Below, piece after piece: positions 9,067-16,982 of a stretch of 64,000 nt of DNA. Numbering within the stretch: the stretch's first letter is position 1; each line of letters starts with the position of its first letter. The DNA is from an uncultured Bacteroidia bacterium. Lineage in GTDB: Bacteria > Bacteroidota > Bacteroidia > Bacteroidales > Prolixibacteraceae. A program made the position numbers and the translations under genes. The notes beneath the pieces were generated by a model, which made no database searches, had not been told where the DNA came from, and was given only the letters and a program-made list of their open reading frames with translations. The stretch spans positions 42,376 through 106,375 of the forward strand of contig CAIXCY010000225.1 of the NCBI GenBank assembly GCA_903918045.1, written 5' to 3'.

Positions 9067-9447
9067 TCAGTGACTCATTTCAGAAATATTGGCTTTTTGC
9101 GTTTGTTTAACCAGTGTAACTTTATTGTTCTCATTTTCACGATATCCCTGATCGTAGCAATAGTAGTAAATTCTGTTTGATTTGGTTTTGCTCGTACACG
9201 TAAAATAATCGAAGCGATAACCTTTTTTTTGTAAATCGCTTTTAGAAGTTGTCACTTTCCCTTCCGACAGAAGTGCAGATAGAATGAAATAATTCTTCTT
9301 AAGAATCCGGTTAACAGAATTAATTACATTGTGCGACTCAATGTACTGTTTATTATTATAGGCACTTCTGCATTGATCGCTGCAGAATTTCTGGTCGGCA
9401 CGACCTCTTAGTTGCTCATAGCATTCAAGACATTTACGATTTTCCAT
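9067..9447 (-). CDS. Small Cys-rich (zinc-finger-like) protein
   Basis: The 126-residue protein has an N-terminal zinc-binding knuckle of the form CLECYEQL...KFCSDQCRSAYNN (Cys at residues 5, 8, 22 and 26), then a basic, Tyr/Lys-rich region resembling a small winged-helix or DNA-binding fold around residues 45-105. I know of no characterised homologue. The ATG at 9445-9447 is the first in frame. It lies divergent from the sigma-factor gene, and the 10-bp-phased array at 9561-9658 sits in the gap, so it is a possible co-target. Likely nucleic-acid binding, by inference only. Confidence 0.75.
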   Translation of the reverse strand: MENRKCLECYEQLRGRADQKFCSDQCRSAYNNKQYIESHNVINSVNRILKKNYFILSALLSEGKVTTSKSDLQKKGYRFDYFTCTSKTKSNRIYYYCYDQGYRENENNKVTLVKQTQKANISEMSH

Positions 9448-9560
9448 AATCTATTTTTTGAGAGGATAACTGATTGATTAAACTGAAAAATTAATATCAT
9501 TTAAAGGATAAAGTTTCATTTTACTAATATACAAAAAAGTATTTAAATTATTAAGAAATT

Positions 9561-9658
9561 ATCCGATTAGATGCGATAATAACCGTTTCTAACCGTTAAT
9601 AACCGATAATAAACGGTTAGAATCGGAAGTAACCGTTTAATATCCGACTGTTTACCCG
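9561..9658 (+). promoter_or_regulatory. Decamer array phased at one helical turn, upstream of the sigma gene
   Basis: CG dinucleotides fall at 9564, 9574, 9584, 9594, 9604, 9614, 9624 and 9634, exactly 10 bp apart, then at 9645 and 9657. Each decamer has the form AWNCG followed by five mostly A/T bases (for example AACCGTTAAT at 9591 and AACCGATAAT at 9601), and there is no other CG between 9561 and 9644. The array ends just before the sigma gene's -7 element at 9668. A second array of the same form lies upstream of ssb (33168-33235). It looks like an operator for a cooperatively binding regulator; no regulator is identified. Confidence 0.75.
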
Positions 9659-9667
9659 TGCCTGCCT

Positions 9668-9675
9668 TACATTTG
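9668..9675 (+). promoter_or_regulatory. -7 element of the sigma-factor gene
   Basis: TACATTTG is a perfect TAnnTTTG, 31 bases before the ATG. There is no canonical -33 TTTG at the right spacing; that position is occupied by the last units of the phased array, as expected for an activator-dependent promoter. Confidence 0.6.
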
Positions 9676-9706
9676 TGGAATAAGTTTTATAAATTATTAG
9701 TTATCT

Positions 9707-10318
9707 ATGAGGACCAACCTATCCGAGAATGCCCGGCGTGACGGAATGCTGGTTTTGGCAACACGCTGTGGTGACGAAAAAGCTTTTGAACAAATAATAG
9801 ACTGTTATTCCAGTGCAATTAATTTTATGATTTTGAAAATGGTTAATAAGAAGGAGACTGCAAAAGAACTTACCGATGAGACTTTCGAGAAGGCATTTAT
9901 CAACCTTCACCAATACCAATTTCAATATGCCTTTAGTTCATGGTTGTTTCGCATTGCCCATAACCATGCTATCGATCACCTGCGCCGAAAAGCAAATGTT
10001 GACAGCTATATGTTAGATTTGGTCGACGATATCCGGAGTTTTGAAAGCCAATTAATAGGGATTATTGCCAGGTCCACTAATGAAAATCCCGAGGAGATAC
10101 TGATTAGAAAGGAAAACGAAATTCTTATACGCAAAGTCCTGGAAAATCTTGAGCCACGGTGTCGAAAGTTGCTTGAATTGCGCTATTTTGGGGAGTATTC
10201 ATACTCGGAGATTGCATCGGAACTGAAAATTTCTTTAGGAACAATCAAAGTTCAGTTGTTCCGCTCGCGAAAGTTGCTCCATCAACTTCTCCGAAATAGT
10301 GAAATAGGCTATTGCTAA
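9707..10318 (+). CDS. RNA polymerase sigma factor, sigma-70 family (ECF-like)
   Basis: The 203-residue protein has the two-domain ECF architecture: sigma region 2 (about residues 25-95, with FSSWLFRIAHNHAIDHLRRK matching the region 2.3-2.4 core) and region 4 (about 135-195, with LELRYFGEYSYSEIASELKISLGTIKVQLFRSRKLL). No anti-sigma gene or extra domain is adjacent; rsmG follows 18 bp downstream, so the two are co-transcribed. Expression is probably set by the decamer array at 9561-9658. Which genes it directs cannot be told. Confidence 0.93.
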   Translation: MRTNLSENARRDGMLVLATRCGDEKAFEQIIDCYSSAINFMILKMVNKKETAKELTDETFEKAFINLHQYQFQYAFSSWLFRIAHNHAIDHLRRKANVDSYMLDLVDDIRSFESQLIGIIARSTNENPEEILIRKENEILIRKVLENLEPRCRKLLELRYFGEYSYSEIASELKISLGTIKVQLFRSRKLLHQLLRNSEIGYC

Positions 10319-10336
10319 AATCTAACAAAAGCAGGT

Positions 10337-11008
10337 ATGGAGCTAATATCAAAATATTTTCCCAATTTGTCATCCGAACAGCTTCATTGTTTCGATAAAC
10401 TGGCTTCGCTTTACCGGAACTGGAATACAATTGTCAAAATACTTCCGCGAAAAGAGATCGACACTTTTTATGAGGAGCATGTTTTGCATTCGCTCGCAAT
10501 AGCTAAGGTGGTTAATTTTAAGCGGGGCAGCCAGATCCTTGATGTGGGTACCGGAGGAGGATTCCCTGGAATTCCACTTGCCATTCTATTCCCATCCTGT
10601 CAGTTTACACTAATCGATTCGATGCAGAAACGAATTCAAGTGGTTAAATCGGTGATAAAGACATTGGAACTTAAAAATGCAATCGCTGTTCATATTAAAA
10701 TAGAAGATGATTTTGACCAATATGATTTTGTTGTTTCAAGAGCTGTAGCGGCATTCCCAACCCTGGTGACAATGGTCAGTAAAAATATCTCCTGCAACTC
10801 TAAAAATTCACATCCCAACGGATTAATCTATCTGAAAGCAGGGAGTTTCGAGGATGAGATAGCCGATTTTAAGAATACTATAGCGGTTTTTGAGATCTCC
10901 CGATTCTTTAATGAACCATCTTTCCAATCAAAAAAGGTGGTTTACCTGCCTGTGAAAAATCAATACTCAGGGAATGAACAGGTATCTGTTCAGAACCATT
11001 ATTTTTGA
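10337..11008 (+). CDS. rsmG: 16S rRNA (guanine-527-N7)-methyltransferase RsmG
   Basis: This 223-residue methyltransferase modifies G527 in the 530 loop of 16S rRNA. The N-terminal helix has the family motif LYRNWNTIVKIL...EEHVLHSLA, followed by SAM-binding ILDVGTGGGFPGIPLAI and the VVSRAVAAFPTLV motif. The C-terminus is slightly longer than usual for the phylum (about 207-210 residues) and less conserved. It lies 18 bp after the sigma-factor gene on the same strand. Confidence 0.95.
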   Translation: MELISKYFPNLSSEQLHCFDKLASLYRNWNTIVKILPRKEIDTFYEEHVLHSLAIAKVVNFKRGSQILDVGTGGGFPGIPLAILFPSCQFTLIDSMQKRIQVVKSVIKTLELKNAIAVHIKIEDDFDQYDFVVSRAVAAFPTLVTMVSKNISCNSKNSHPNGLIYLKAGSFEDEIADFKNTIAVFEISRFFNEPSFQSKKVVYLPVKNQYSGNEQVSVQNHYF

Positions 11009-11053
11009 TTGGTTGCCGATCCCAGACGTTCATGCCCTAGCCCATTTTTTTAA

Positions 11054-11254
11054 ATAAACCACGTAATTGTAAATCGTAAGGCTGTTCAGGAGATTCGTAA
11101 ATTTAACTCTTCAGTGGTCATCATTGCCCAAACTGCTTATGCCCAAAGTGGCGACAGAGAAAAGGCTATCGCCGTCGGATGTACTGAATATATTACCAAA
11201 CCAATCAACAAAAATGATTTAATGGTTTTAATTAATTTGCATTTCGGGGGTTGA
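11054..11254 (+). pseudogene. C-terminal half of a response-regulator receiver domain (decayed)
   Basis: The open frame ends at TGA 11252-11254 and encodes the back half of a receiver domain: an EIRKFN helix, VVIIAQTAYA (beta-4 with the conserved Thr/Ala region), GDREKAIAVGCTEYITKPIN (beta-5 with the invariant Lys) and a final helix. The front half with the phospho-acceptor Asp is missing; an in-frame stop precedes it at 11051 and there is no start codon. This ending is typical of hybrid histidine kinases, so it is probably a remnant of one. Confidence 0.8.
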
Positions 11255-11384
11255 AAACAGGTGAATTAGGAAGTGTGCTGAATGACATGCGCAATTTTGT
11301 CAAGGCATTTTTCGAGGCTAAAGACTGGTTTTTCAGCCCTTGAAATCTGCCGGAATAGTCCCAGGACCAATTTGATTTTGATAA
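11255..11384. other. Non-coding DNA between two receiver fragments
   Basis: No intact reading frame and no recognised element. The flanking fragments suggest that this is decayed two-component gene sequence. Confidence 0.4.
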
Positions 11385-11462
11385 AAATTGGGATGCAATT
11401 ATTTTATCACCAAGCCATTTGTAAAGAACGATCTGGTTAAATTAATCCGGAAGCATATTTAA
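11385..11462 (+). pseudogene. Second receiver-domain C-terminal fragment (decayed)
   Basis: A short frame ending at TAA 11460-11462 encodes GCNYFITKPFVKNDLVKLIRKHI, carrying the invariant Lys of beta-5 and the last helix of a receiver domain. Its sequence (ITKPFVKNDLV) differs from the first fragment (ITKPINKNDLM), so it is a separate receiver domain and not a duplication of the same bases. The rest of the gap to 11691 shows nothing recognisable. Confidence 0.7.
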
Positions 11463-11691
11463 AGTAATCGATTTATAGTCAGGTTAATGTCGGGGGAGGG
11501 GCTTTCCACGGCTACTAAGTTTTAATAAAGGGAAAAAGGTTTTATTGGTGGCAATTATATCCTAAATTATGATTTTTGACCTTAAATGCGAACCTAAACC
11601 TTCTATTTTTTAGACCTTTATAGCTGAAAATCTGGGGGGCCACTGAGCCTTATTGCCTTATTTTTAATTAACTAATTTTTTATAGCGGTGA

Positions 11692-12384
11692 TTATTGCTT
11701 CATTCCGATTGTTTTAATAAGCAGCTTAAAATCATTGTTGTACCGGTGGTCGCCCTCTAATGTAATGGTTGTTAGGTTCTTCCTGATCGCAAAGGTGGTT
11801 TTGAGCACTTTCGCCTCCGCTTTTCCAAAGGTGCAAATAACAGGCAATCCAATCTGATCAATTTCCGGCTTTACAAGGTACCGGCGGTTTGTATTTTCGG
11901 TTTCTCCGACCAGGTCGCTAATCCGGATCACAAAATCGGTGCTGGCAGAGGGGGAAATCAGGACGATTTGTTTAATCTTGTTTTTCAGTTCCTCAGTGAG
12001 GAGACCCGGGAGAAAGCTCACTACATCAGCGCCAAAGGAATAACCCACAATAATTACTGTCGACTTTTTCCAGAAGCCAAGGTAGTATTTGGTAAGTTGT
12101 TCAATGTCCTTTGCAAAGATTTCGGGTGATTTCATGCTCCAGAAATATTTCCGGCTGTTGAGGGCCACCACTCCATACCCCAAATGTTCCATCTGATTCA
12201 CCAGTTGTCCGTTAAATGTATTCCACCCTCCGTCACCGGTGATATAGATGATCAGTTCATCATTGGAACCGTGCGAAATTGAAGCTTCCACAGGGAGGTC
12301 GGGCTTCGGTACATATTCCTGAGCCTTAAGAGAAAAAAGATTTAAGGTCAACCAGGTTAAACACAGAATGAGAATTCGGAACAT
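11692..12384 (-). CDS. VirJ/AcvB-like alpha/beta hydrolase, exported
   Basis: This 230-residue protein has an N-terminal signal peptide (MFRILILCLTWLTLNLFSLKAQ) and a VirJ-type alpha/beta-hydrolase domain: ITGDGGWNTFN near the N-terminus and the nucleophile elbow GYSFGAD. The related AcvB of Agrobacterium hydrolyses lysyl-phosphatidylglycerol in the periplasm; whether this one does so is unknown, and no mprF-like gene is visible in the window. The start at 12384 is chosen because it begins the signal peptide; an ATG 38 codons upstream (12498) would add a basic, unlikely extension. It stands alone between decayed or repetitive regions. Confidence 0.82.
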   Translation of the reverse strand: MFRILILCLTWLTLNLFSLKAQEYVPKPDLPVEASISHGSNDELIIYITGDGGWNTFNGQLVNQMEHLGYGVVALNSRKYFWSMKSPEIFAKDIEQLTKYYLGFWKKSTVIIVGYSFGADVVSFLPGLLTEELKNKIKQIVLISPSASTDFVIRISDLVGETENTNRRYLVKPEIDQIGLPVICTFGKAEAKVLKTTFAIRKNLTTITLEGDHRYNNDFKLLIKTIGMKQ

Positions 12385-12819
12385 AGATATTGTATTGATT
12401 AAGCGTATTAGAATTTTATAAATATTTCGTTTAATACCCGCCAAAACGCTGCGACAAGATTTGTAGATCTCCAATCCGGTGAATGACAAAGATATCATAA
12501 GGTTTTTTTAAAGTAACAAATATAGCAGGTTTTTACCTTTTAGCGATGGGCTACGATGTGTCGCTCCAAGGGTCGGAATGTGTTTTTTCAGAGCCATCGT
12601 CTCGTTGGGTATAGTAAGGCTGGGTTTTAATTCGGTTATGATAAGAGAATAAGAAAGTAGAAGTGACTTAGGTCCTGAACATCCTGGATATACATAGAAT
12701 AAATGTACAAAAAGGGGGATGATTTTATCGGATGATTCGTGCCTAAGGCACTCCTGTTATTTTACAGGGTCTGGTTCCAGGGATTGAAATTCTTTGTTAC
12801 AAGACGGAGGGTTCCTATG

Positions 12820-13200
12820 GAAACGGGAGATTGCTTCGTCACATGAATTCCGTCACGTTGCTGCCATAACAAGGATTAAGTATTGCTCCTCTCGATGACA
12901 GGCTGTTATTGGAAGATTGCTTCGTCACGTTCCTGGCGGAACAAGAATTAAGTCATGTTCCTCGCAATGACAGGCGGCTCGCAGGTGAAGGTGAGATTGG
13001 AAGGGTTGGCGGCGCAGCCGCCAACCCTTCCAATCTCACTGTTAATCAATGCGTATGTCAATGTGAGGAGCTCGTCAATGAATTATAATAGAAACGATTG
13101 ACATTGAGAGCGACGAAGCAATCTCCTCTTTAAGGTACACCTTTGACAACATGTGCGACGAAGTGGTACACTGAGCCTGTCGAAGTGCAATCTCCCGATT
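12820..13200. repeat. Cluster of interspersed intergenic repeats
   Basis: The motif AGATTGCTTCGTCAC occurs at about 12827-12842 and again near 12914-12928, each followed by a degenerate CGTTCCT...CAATGACAGGC segment. The inverted form CGACGAAGCAATCTCC appears near 13111, and TGCGACGAAG plus a TTCGACAGGCTCAGTG-type element in inverted form near 13153-13190. This is the usual composition of non-coding interspersed repeats in environmental Bacteroidota genomes; there is no transposase. Confidence 0.7.
12991..13039. repeat. Perfect inverted repeat, 23-bp arms, 3-base loop
   Basis: The arm at 12991-13013 is the exact reverse complement of 13017-13039, with GCA as the loop. The centre is GC-rich (GGCGGC/GCCGCC) and the outer part reads GTGAGATTGGAAG. 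It sits in the middle of the interspersed-repeat cluster and would form a very stable hairpin or cruciform. Confidence 0.95.
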
Positions 13201-13383
13201 TGATGGACCTTCGTCGTGGTTAGGATTAAGCATTCCATCCTTTATTCAGCTGGTCCAAAATATTTTTTTAGCTTATATCCCTAACCGGGAAATTTTGTGA
13301 TAAATTCCCCGATCCCCCTATTGTTTTTGAACCAATGTCGAATTCCTGTGTTATGAGGTAATAATCACTTAAATTTATAAATC

Positions 13384-14199
13384 ATGAAAATTAGACTTTC
13401 TATATTATTTTTAATCATAACCTCGATGATTTCTATTCATTCAAGTTTTGGAGAAATAGTGACTGCTTCAAAAATTAAAGAAGATAAAATTACCTATTCG
13501 GTTGGAAATAAAAGGTACAATGGCGTTATCGTATATGATGAAAATCAAAAAGGAAAACGGCCAGCAATTTTGGTTGTCCATGAATGGTGGGGTTTGACCG
13601 AATACCCTGTAATGAGGGCAAAGCGACTTGCTGAGCTCGGATATATTGCCATGGCGGTTGATATGTATGGGGATGGAAAAGTGGCTGCTAATCCGACGGA
13701 AGCAAAAGAGCTCGCAATGCCGTTTTACAAGGATCCCCAAATGGGCAAATCAAATTTGGAGGCTGCCATTTCTAAACTCAAAGAGTACAAACAAGTAGAT
13801 AATCAGTCTATTTCAGCCATTGGCTATTGTTTCGGCGGTTCAATTGTTCTGAATGCTGCCAAGCTTGGTGCCAATTTAAAGGGGGTGGTAAGCTTTCATG
13901 GCGGACTTGCAGGTGTTCCTGCAGATAAGGCCTTGTTAAAAAGCGCAATCCTTGTATGCCATGGAGGGAGTGATAAGTTTATTCCTGAAAGTGATATTAC
14001 CGGTTTCAAACACCAGCTTGATTCAATCGGGGCAAACTACAAGTTTATCGTGTATCCCAATGCCACACACGCTTTTACAAACCCCGGATCCACTGCAACA
14101 GGAAAAAAATTCAGTATGCCTATTGAATATAATCAAAAGGCAGATCAGGATTCCTGGAGTGATATGAAGATGTTTTTCGCTAAGGTTTTGAAAAAATAG
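13384..14199 (+). CDS. Exported dienelactone hydrolase family protein
   Basis: The 271-residue protein has a signal peptide (about residues 1-23, ending SSFG) and a dienelactone-hydrolase fold: VVHEWWGL early, nucleophile elbow GYCFGG with a Cys nucleophile, an acid in GGSDKFIPE and the catalytic His in NATHAFTNPG. Members hydrolyse esters or lactones; the substrate here is unknown. It is monocistronic, followed by a strong terminator at 14244. Confidence 0.92.
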   Translation: MKIRLSILFLIITSMISIHSSFGEIVTASKIKEDKITYSVGNKRYNGVIVYDENQKGKRPAILVVHEWWGLTEYPVMRAKRLAELGYIAMAVDMYGDGKVAANPTEAKELAMPFYKDPQMGKSNLEAAISKLKEYKQVDNQSISAIGYCFGGSIVLNAAKLGANLKGVVSFHGGLAGVPADKALLKSAILVCHGGSDKFIPESDITGFKHQLDSIGANYKFIVYPNATHAFTNPGSTATGKKFSMPIEYNQKADQDSWSDMKMFFAKVLKK

Positions 14200-14243
14200 G
14201 GATGGATTGATCTACTTTTTCACCAGAGTTATTAAAATAACCG

Positions 14244-14306
14244 GCCACAGATTCTCAGATTCCAAAAGGTATTTTTGAAATTTTCCTGAGAATCTGTGGC
14301 TTTTTT
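14244..14306 (+). terminator. Rho-independent terminator after the dienelactone hydrolase gene
   Basis: A perfect 15-bp stem, GCCACAGATTCTCAG (14244-14258) with CTGAGAATCTGTGGC (14286-14300), is followed by six T. The loop of 27 bases is long. Confidence 0.85.
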
Positions 14307-14396
14307 AGTTTGGATGGTTGTAGTGATGCTCATACAGGCTCATTTAAATCATATCGGTTTGTAAGGTGAGTTTAATTCTGCTCCGATTATTTATCC

Positions 14397-14404
14397 TACT
14401 TTTG
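14397..14404 (+). promoter_or_regulatory. -7 element of the EamA transporter gene
   Basis: TACTTTTG, a perfect TAnnTTTG, lies 18 bases before the ATG at 14423; no clear -33 partner. Confidence 0.5.
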
Positions 14405-14422
14405 TGAATCTAAAAAACTGGA

Positions 14423-15349
14423 ATGCATCAAAAAAAAGGAATTGTTTATCTTGCACTATTTCTCGCTATGGTTTTCTGGGCATTGTCATTTGTCTGGATC
14501 AAACAGGCTTACCTTTCCTACGGACCACTGACAACTGTCTTCTTCAGGCTTATTATTGCAACAGTGCTGATGGTCGCATATGGATGGATTAGCAACAACT
14601 TGTTAGTCATAGAGAAAAAGGACTACCGTTCATTTCTGTTACTTGCTTTTTTTGAACCGTTTCTTTATTTCATTGGTGAAAGTTTTGGTCTGAAATATAT
14701 CTCCAGCACGATGGGGGCGATTATTATTTCGACGATTCCGCTCTTTTCACCGTTGGCTGCTTCCAGGTTTCATGGTGAAAAACTTTCCCTGCGAACCTTT
14801 TTGGGGATTATCCTTTCGTTTGCTGGAGTCGCAATTGTCGTATTTGACGATTCTGTGAACTTTATTATTTCACCTTTAGGGATTGCCCTTGAATTTCTTG
14901 CCGTTTTTGCCGCGATTTCGTATACTGTTGTTTTAAAGGATCTTTCGGTCAGGTATAATGCGACAACAATTATTACCTGGCAGAATCTGATCGGGATCTT
15001 TTTCTTTTTTCCGTTCTGGTTGGTTTTCGAAAGCAAATCGCTGGTTAGTACTCCTTTTGACCTGCAGGCATTTTTCGCGATCGCAGAACTGGCCCTCTTC
15101 GCATCATGTTTCGCGTTTATCCTGTATGCCTATAGCCTGAAAAGATTAGGGATGAACAGCGCCAATATATTCATCAATATCATTCCGGTACTGACTGCCC
15201 TCTTTGCGTGGTATCTACTTAATGAGCCATTGACAATTAGGAAATTAGCCGGAATCGCAGTGGTAATTTCAGGCCTTTTTATTGCACAGGTAAAGATGAA
15301 AAAATTCATAGCCAGATTGGTTTCAATTCAACAGGATGGAGGCAGATAA
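14423..15349 (+). CDS. EamA/DMT-family transporter
   Basis: The 308-residue integral membrane protein has ten predicted hydrophobic helices in two repeated EamA halves (about residues 8-140 and 150-290), the drug/metabolite transporter architecture. Family members export amino acids, nucleosides or other small metabolites; the substrate cannot be read from the sequence. The ATG at 14423 gives MHQKKGIVY followed directly by the first membrane helix. Its end overlaps the YkgJ-type gene by 14 bp, so the two are co-transcribed. Confidence 0.9.
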   Translation: MHQKKGIVYLALFLAMVFWALSFVWIKQAYLSYGPLTTVFFRLIIATVLMVAYGWISNNLLVIEKKDYRSFLLLAFFEPFLYFIGESFGLKYISSTMGAIIISTIPLFSPLAASRFHGEKLSLRTFLGIILSFAGVAIVVFDDSVNFIISPLGIALEFLAVFAAISYTVVLKDLSVRYNATTIITWQNLIGIFFFFPFWLVFESKSLVSTPFDLQAFFAIAELALFASCFAFILYAYSLKRLGMNSANIFINIIPVLTALFAWYLLNEPLTIRKLAGIAVVISGLFIAQVKMKKFIARLVSIQQDGGR

Positions 15350-15827
15350 TAAAAATGTCAGAGCGCTTGCGCTTCAAAATCAGGAGGAGACGACTGTCTT
15401 TTTCAATAAGTTAAAAAGGAAGAAACCGAAACAGCTTGATGATATAACTCATCGGTTACACGATAAGGTGTCTGATAAGTTTGATTGTTTATCCTGTGGG
15501 AATTGCTGCAAAACAATTAGCCCGATAATAACGATCAAGGATATTGAACGTATCGCCCATAAACAGAAGATGAAGGAGGTTGATTTTATTGCACGTTACC
15601 TTCACCTTGACGAAGATAATTTCTATGTATTCAACGAAACCCCATGTCCGTTCCTCATGGCTGATAACTATTGTATGATCTACGAATACAGGCCAAAGGC
15701 GTGCCGTGAATATCCGCATACCGATCGCCGCAGGTTCTATCAGCTTCTGGATCTGACGATGAAGAACAGGGAGCTTTGTCCCATTGTATATGAGGTCGTT
15801 GAACGATTAAAGAGAGAGGATCTTTAA
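15336..15827 (+). CDS. YkgJ-family cysteine-cluster protein
   Basis: The 163-residue protein has the zinc- or iron-binding Cys cluster of the YkgJ/CxxCxxCC family: FDCLSCGNCCKTISP (around residue 50), then CPFL, CMIYEYRPKACREYP and a late Cys in RELCPIVYE. The molecular role of the family is not established. It overlaps the end of the transporter gene. Confidence 0.88.
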   Translation: MEADNKNVRALALQNQEETTVFFNKLKRKKPKQLDDITHRLHDKVSDKFDCLSCGNCCKTISPIITIKDIERIAHKQKMKEVDFIARYLHLDEDNFYVFNETPCPFLMADNYCMIYEYRPKACREYPHTDRRRFYQLLDLTMKNRELCPIVYEVVERLKREDL

Positions 15828-15875
15828 GTTTTTGGAATTCGTATTTGGTCTGATCTTTTTTAACGATTTGCAGTG

Positions 15876-16952
15876 ATGGGAAATTCGGGAAGTAAAATTC
15901 AAAAAGTAAGAGTCACCGCAGGTAAGTTATTAAAAATTTGCTTTTTGATGCTATCTCTATTGAAGTTTAATGAAGATTCGGTCCTGGGTCAGATTGGTGG
16001 GAATGGCACCTACCAGTTTCTTGATCTTACCAACTCAGCTAAGATTGCCGCATTGGGTGGAACCCAGATTTCACTTACAGATAACGATGTTGCGCTTCCT
16101 TTTTACAACCCTTCTCTGCTTAGTGACTCTATGAAGAATCAGATCACTGTAAATTATGCTTCCTATATTGCCGGTATTGGCGTCGGGTATGCCGCTTATG
16201 CCCCGAACATCAGAGGGCGCAATAACTTTGCCGCGGGAATTCATTTTGTTAACTACGGTACCTTTGATGGAGCCTCTGAAACGGGGCAGGTAACCGGGAC
16301 CTTTAAGGCTGCCGAATATTCAATTAACTTATTCTTTTCCAGAGAATTAATATCCGGATTACGCATCGGGGTAAATCTAAAACCGATTTTCTCGTCCTTC
16401 GAAAGTTACAGTTCGTATGGTCTTGCCGCCGACCTGGGAATTATTTATTCATCAATAAGCAAACGTACTTCGGTATCCATTGTGAGCAGAAATATGGGAA
16501 GTCAGATTACAACCTATTATCCGGGCGGTGTTCGGGAGAATCTTCCATGGGATTTGTTACTTGGATTTTCAAGGCATCTAACAAATGCACCGGTTAATTT
16601 TCTGGTTACCGCTGATCATCTGAATCTATGGGATCTTGGCTATACTGACCCCGCAACAAGTCAGTTTCCGTCATCCTCCTCACGCGAAAATTTCTCCACC
16701 AAACTCATTAGCCATCTCATTTTTGGGATTGAATTTTCACCTGAACAGCATTTAACTTTGCGGTTGGGATACAATTATCAGCGGCGAAAGGAACTCTCAG
16801 TTGAAAGTCACCCGGGGTTAGTTGGTTATTCAGCAGGTATTGGGGTCAAAATTGCGAAGTTTAATATCAATTACGGGATTGCAAGTTTTCATCTCGCCGC
16901 TACAGTCCATTATTTATCTTTGACTACAAACCTTTCTGAGTTTATCCATTAA
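15876..16952 (+). CDS. porQ: Type IX secretion system protein PorQ
   Basis: The 358-residue outer-membrane barrel protein of the PorQ family begins with an N-terminal signal region (hydrophobic about residues 17-35) and then GGNGTYQFLDLTNSAKIAALGG, the characteristic PorQ/PorV-like opening with NPSLL. Repeated amphipathic strands run to the C-terminus. PorQ helps attach or process cargo proteins of the type IX secretion system on the cell surface. ATG 15876 is used; GTG 15873 is in frame just before. The porQ-cmk order is common in the phylum. Confidence 0.9.
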   Translation: MGNSGSKIQKVRVTAGKLLKICFLMLSLLKFNEDSVLGQIGGNGTYQFLDLTNSAKIAALGGTQISLTDNDVALPFYNPSLLSDSMKNQITVNYASYIAGIGVGYAAYAPNIRGRNNFAAGIHFVNYGTFDGASETGQVTGTFKAAEYSINLFFSRELISGLRIGVNLKPIFSSFESYSSYGLAADLGIIYSSISKRTSVSIVSRNMGSQITTYYPGGVRENLPWDLLLGFSRHLTNAPVNFLVTADHLNLWDLGYTDPATSQFPSSSSRENFSTKLISHLIFGIEFSPEQHLTLRLGYNYQRRKELSVESHPGLVGYSAGIGVKIAKFNINYGIASFHLAATVHYLSLTTNLSEFIH

Positions 16953-16982
16953 ACTTATCTTTACCCCGAAATTAAACTAAAA

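Larger units (their letters stand above)
12385..13383. other. About 1 kb without genes; interspersed repeats
   Basis: No reading frame of interest on either strand. From about 12820 to 13200 it holds interspersed-repeat sequence (separate entries). The parts 12385-12820 and 13200-13383 show nothing recognised beyond the likely promoter regions of the flanking genes. Confidence 0.6.

Noticed and set aside
9561..9658. The decamer array as a CRISPR, iteron origin or DnaA-box cluster
   Set aside because: Units are only 10 bp with no spacers, there is no DnaA consensus and no replication gene nearby; a second copy lies upstream of ssb, which fits an operator better.
12820..13200. Repeat cluster as an insertion sequence
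   Set aside because: No transposase frame, no terminal inverted repeats framing a gene, and no target duplication could be found.
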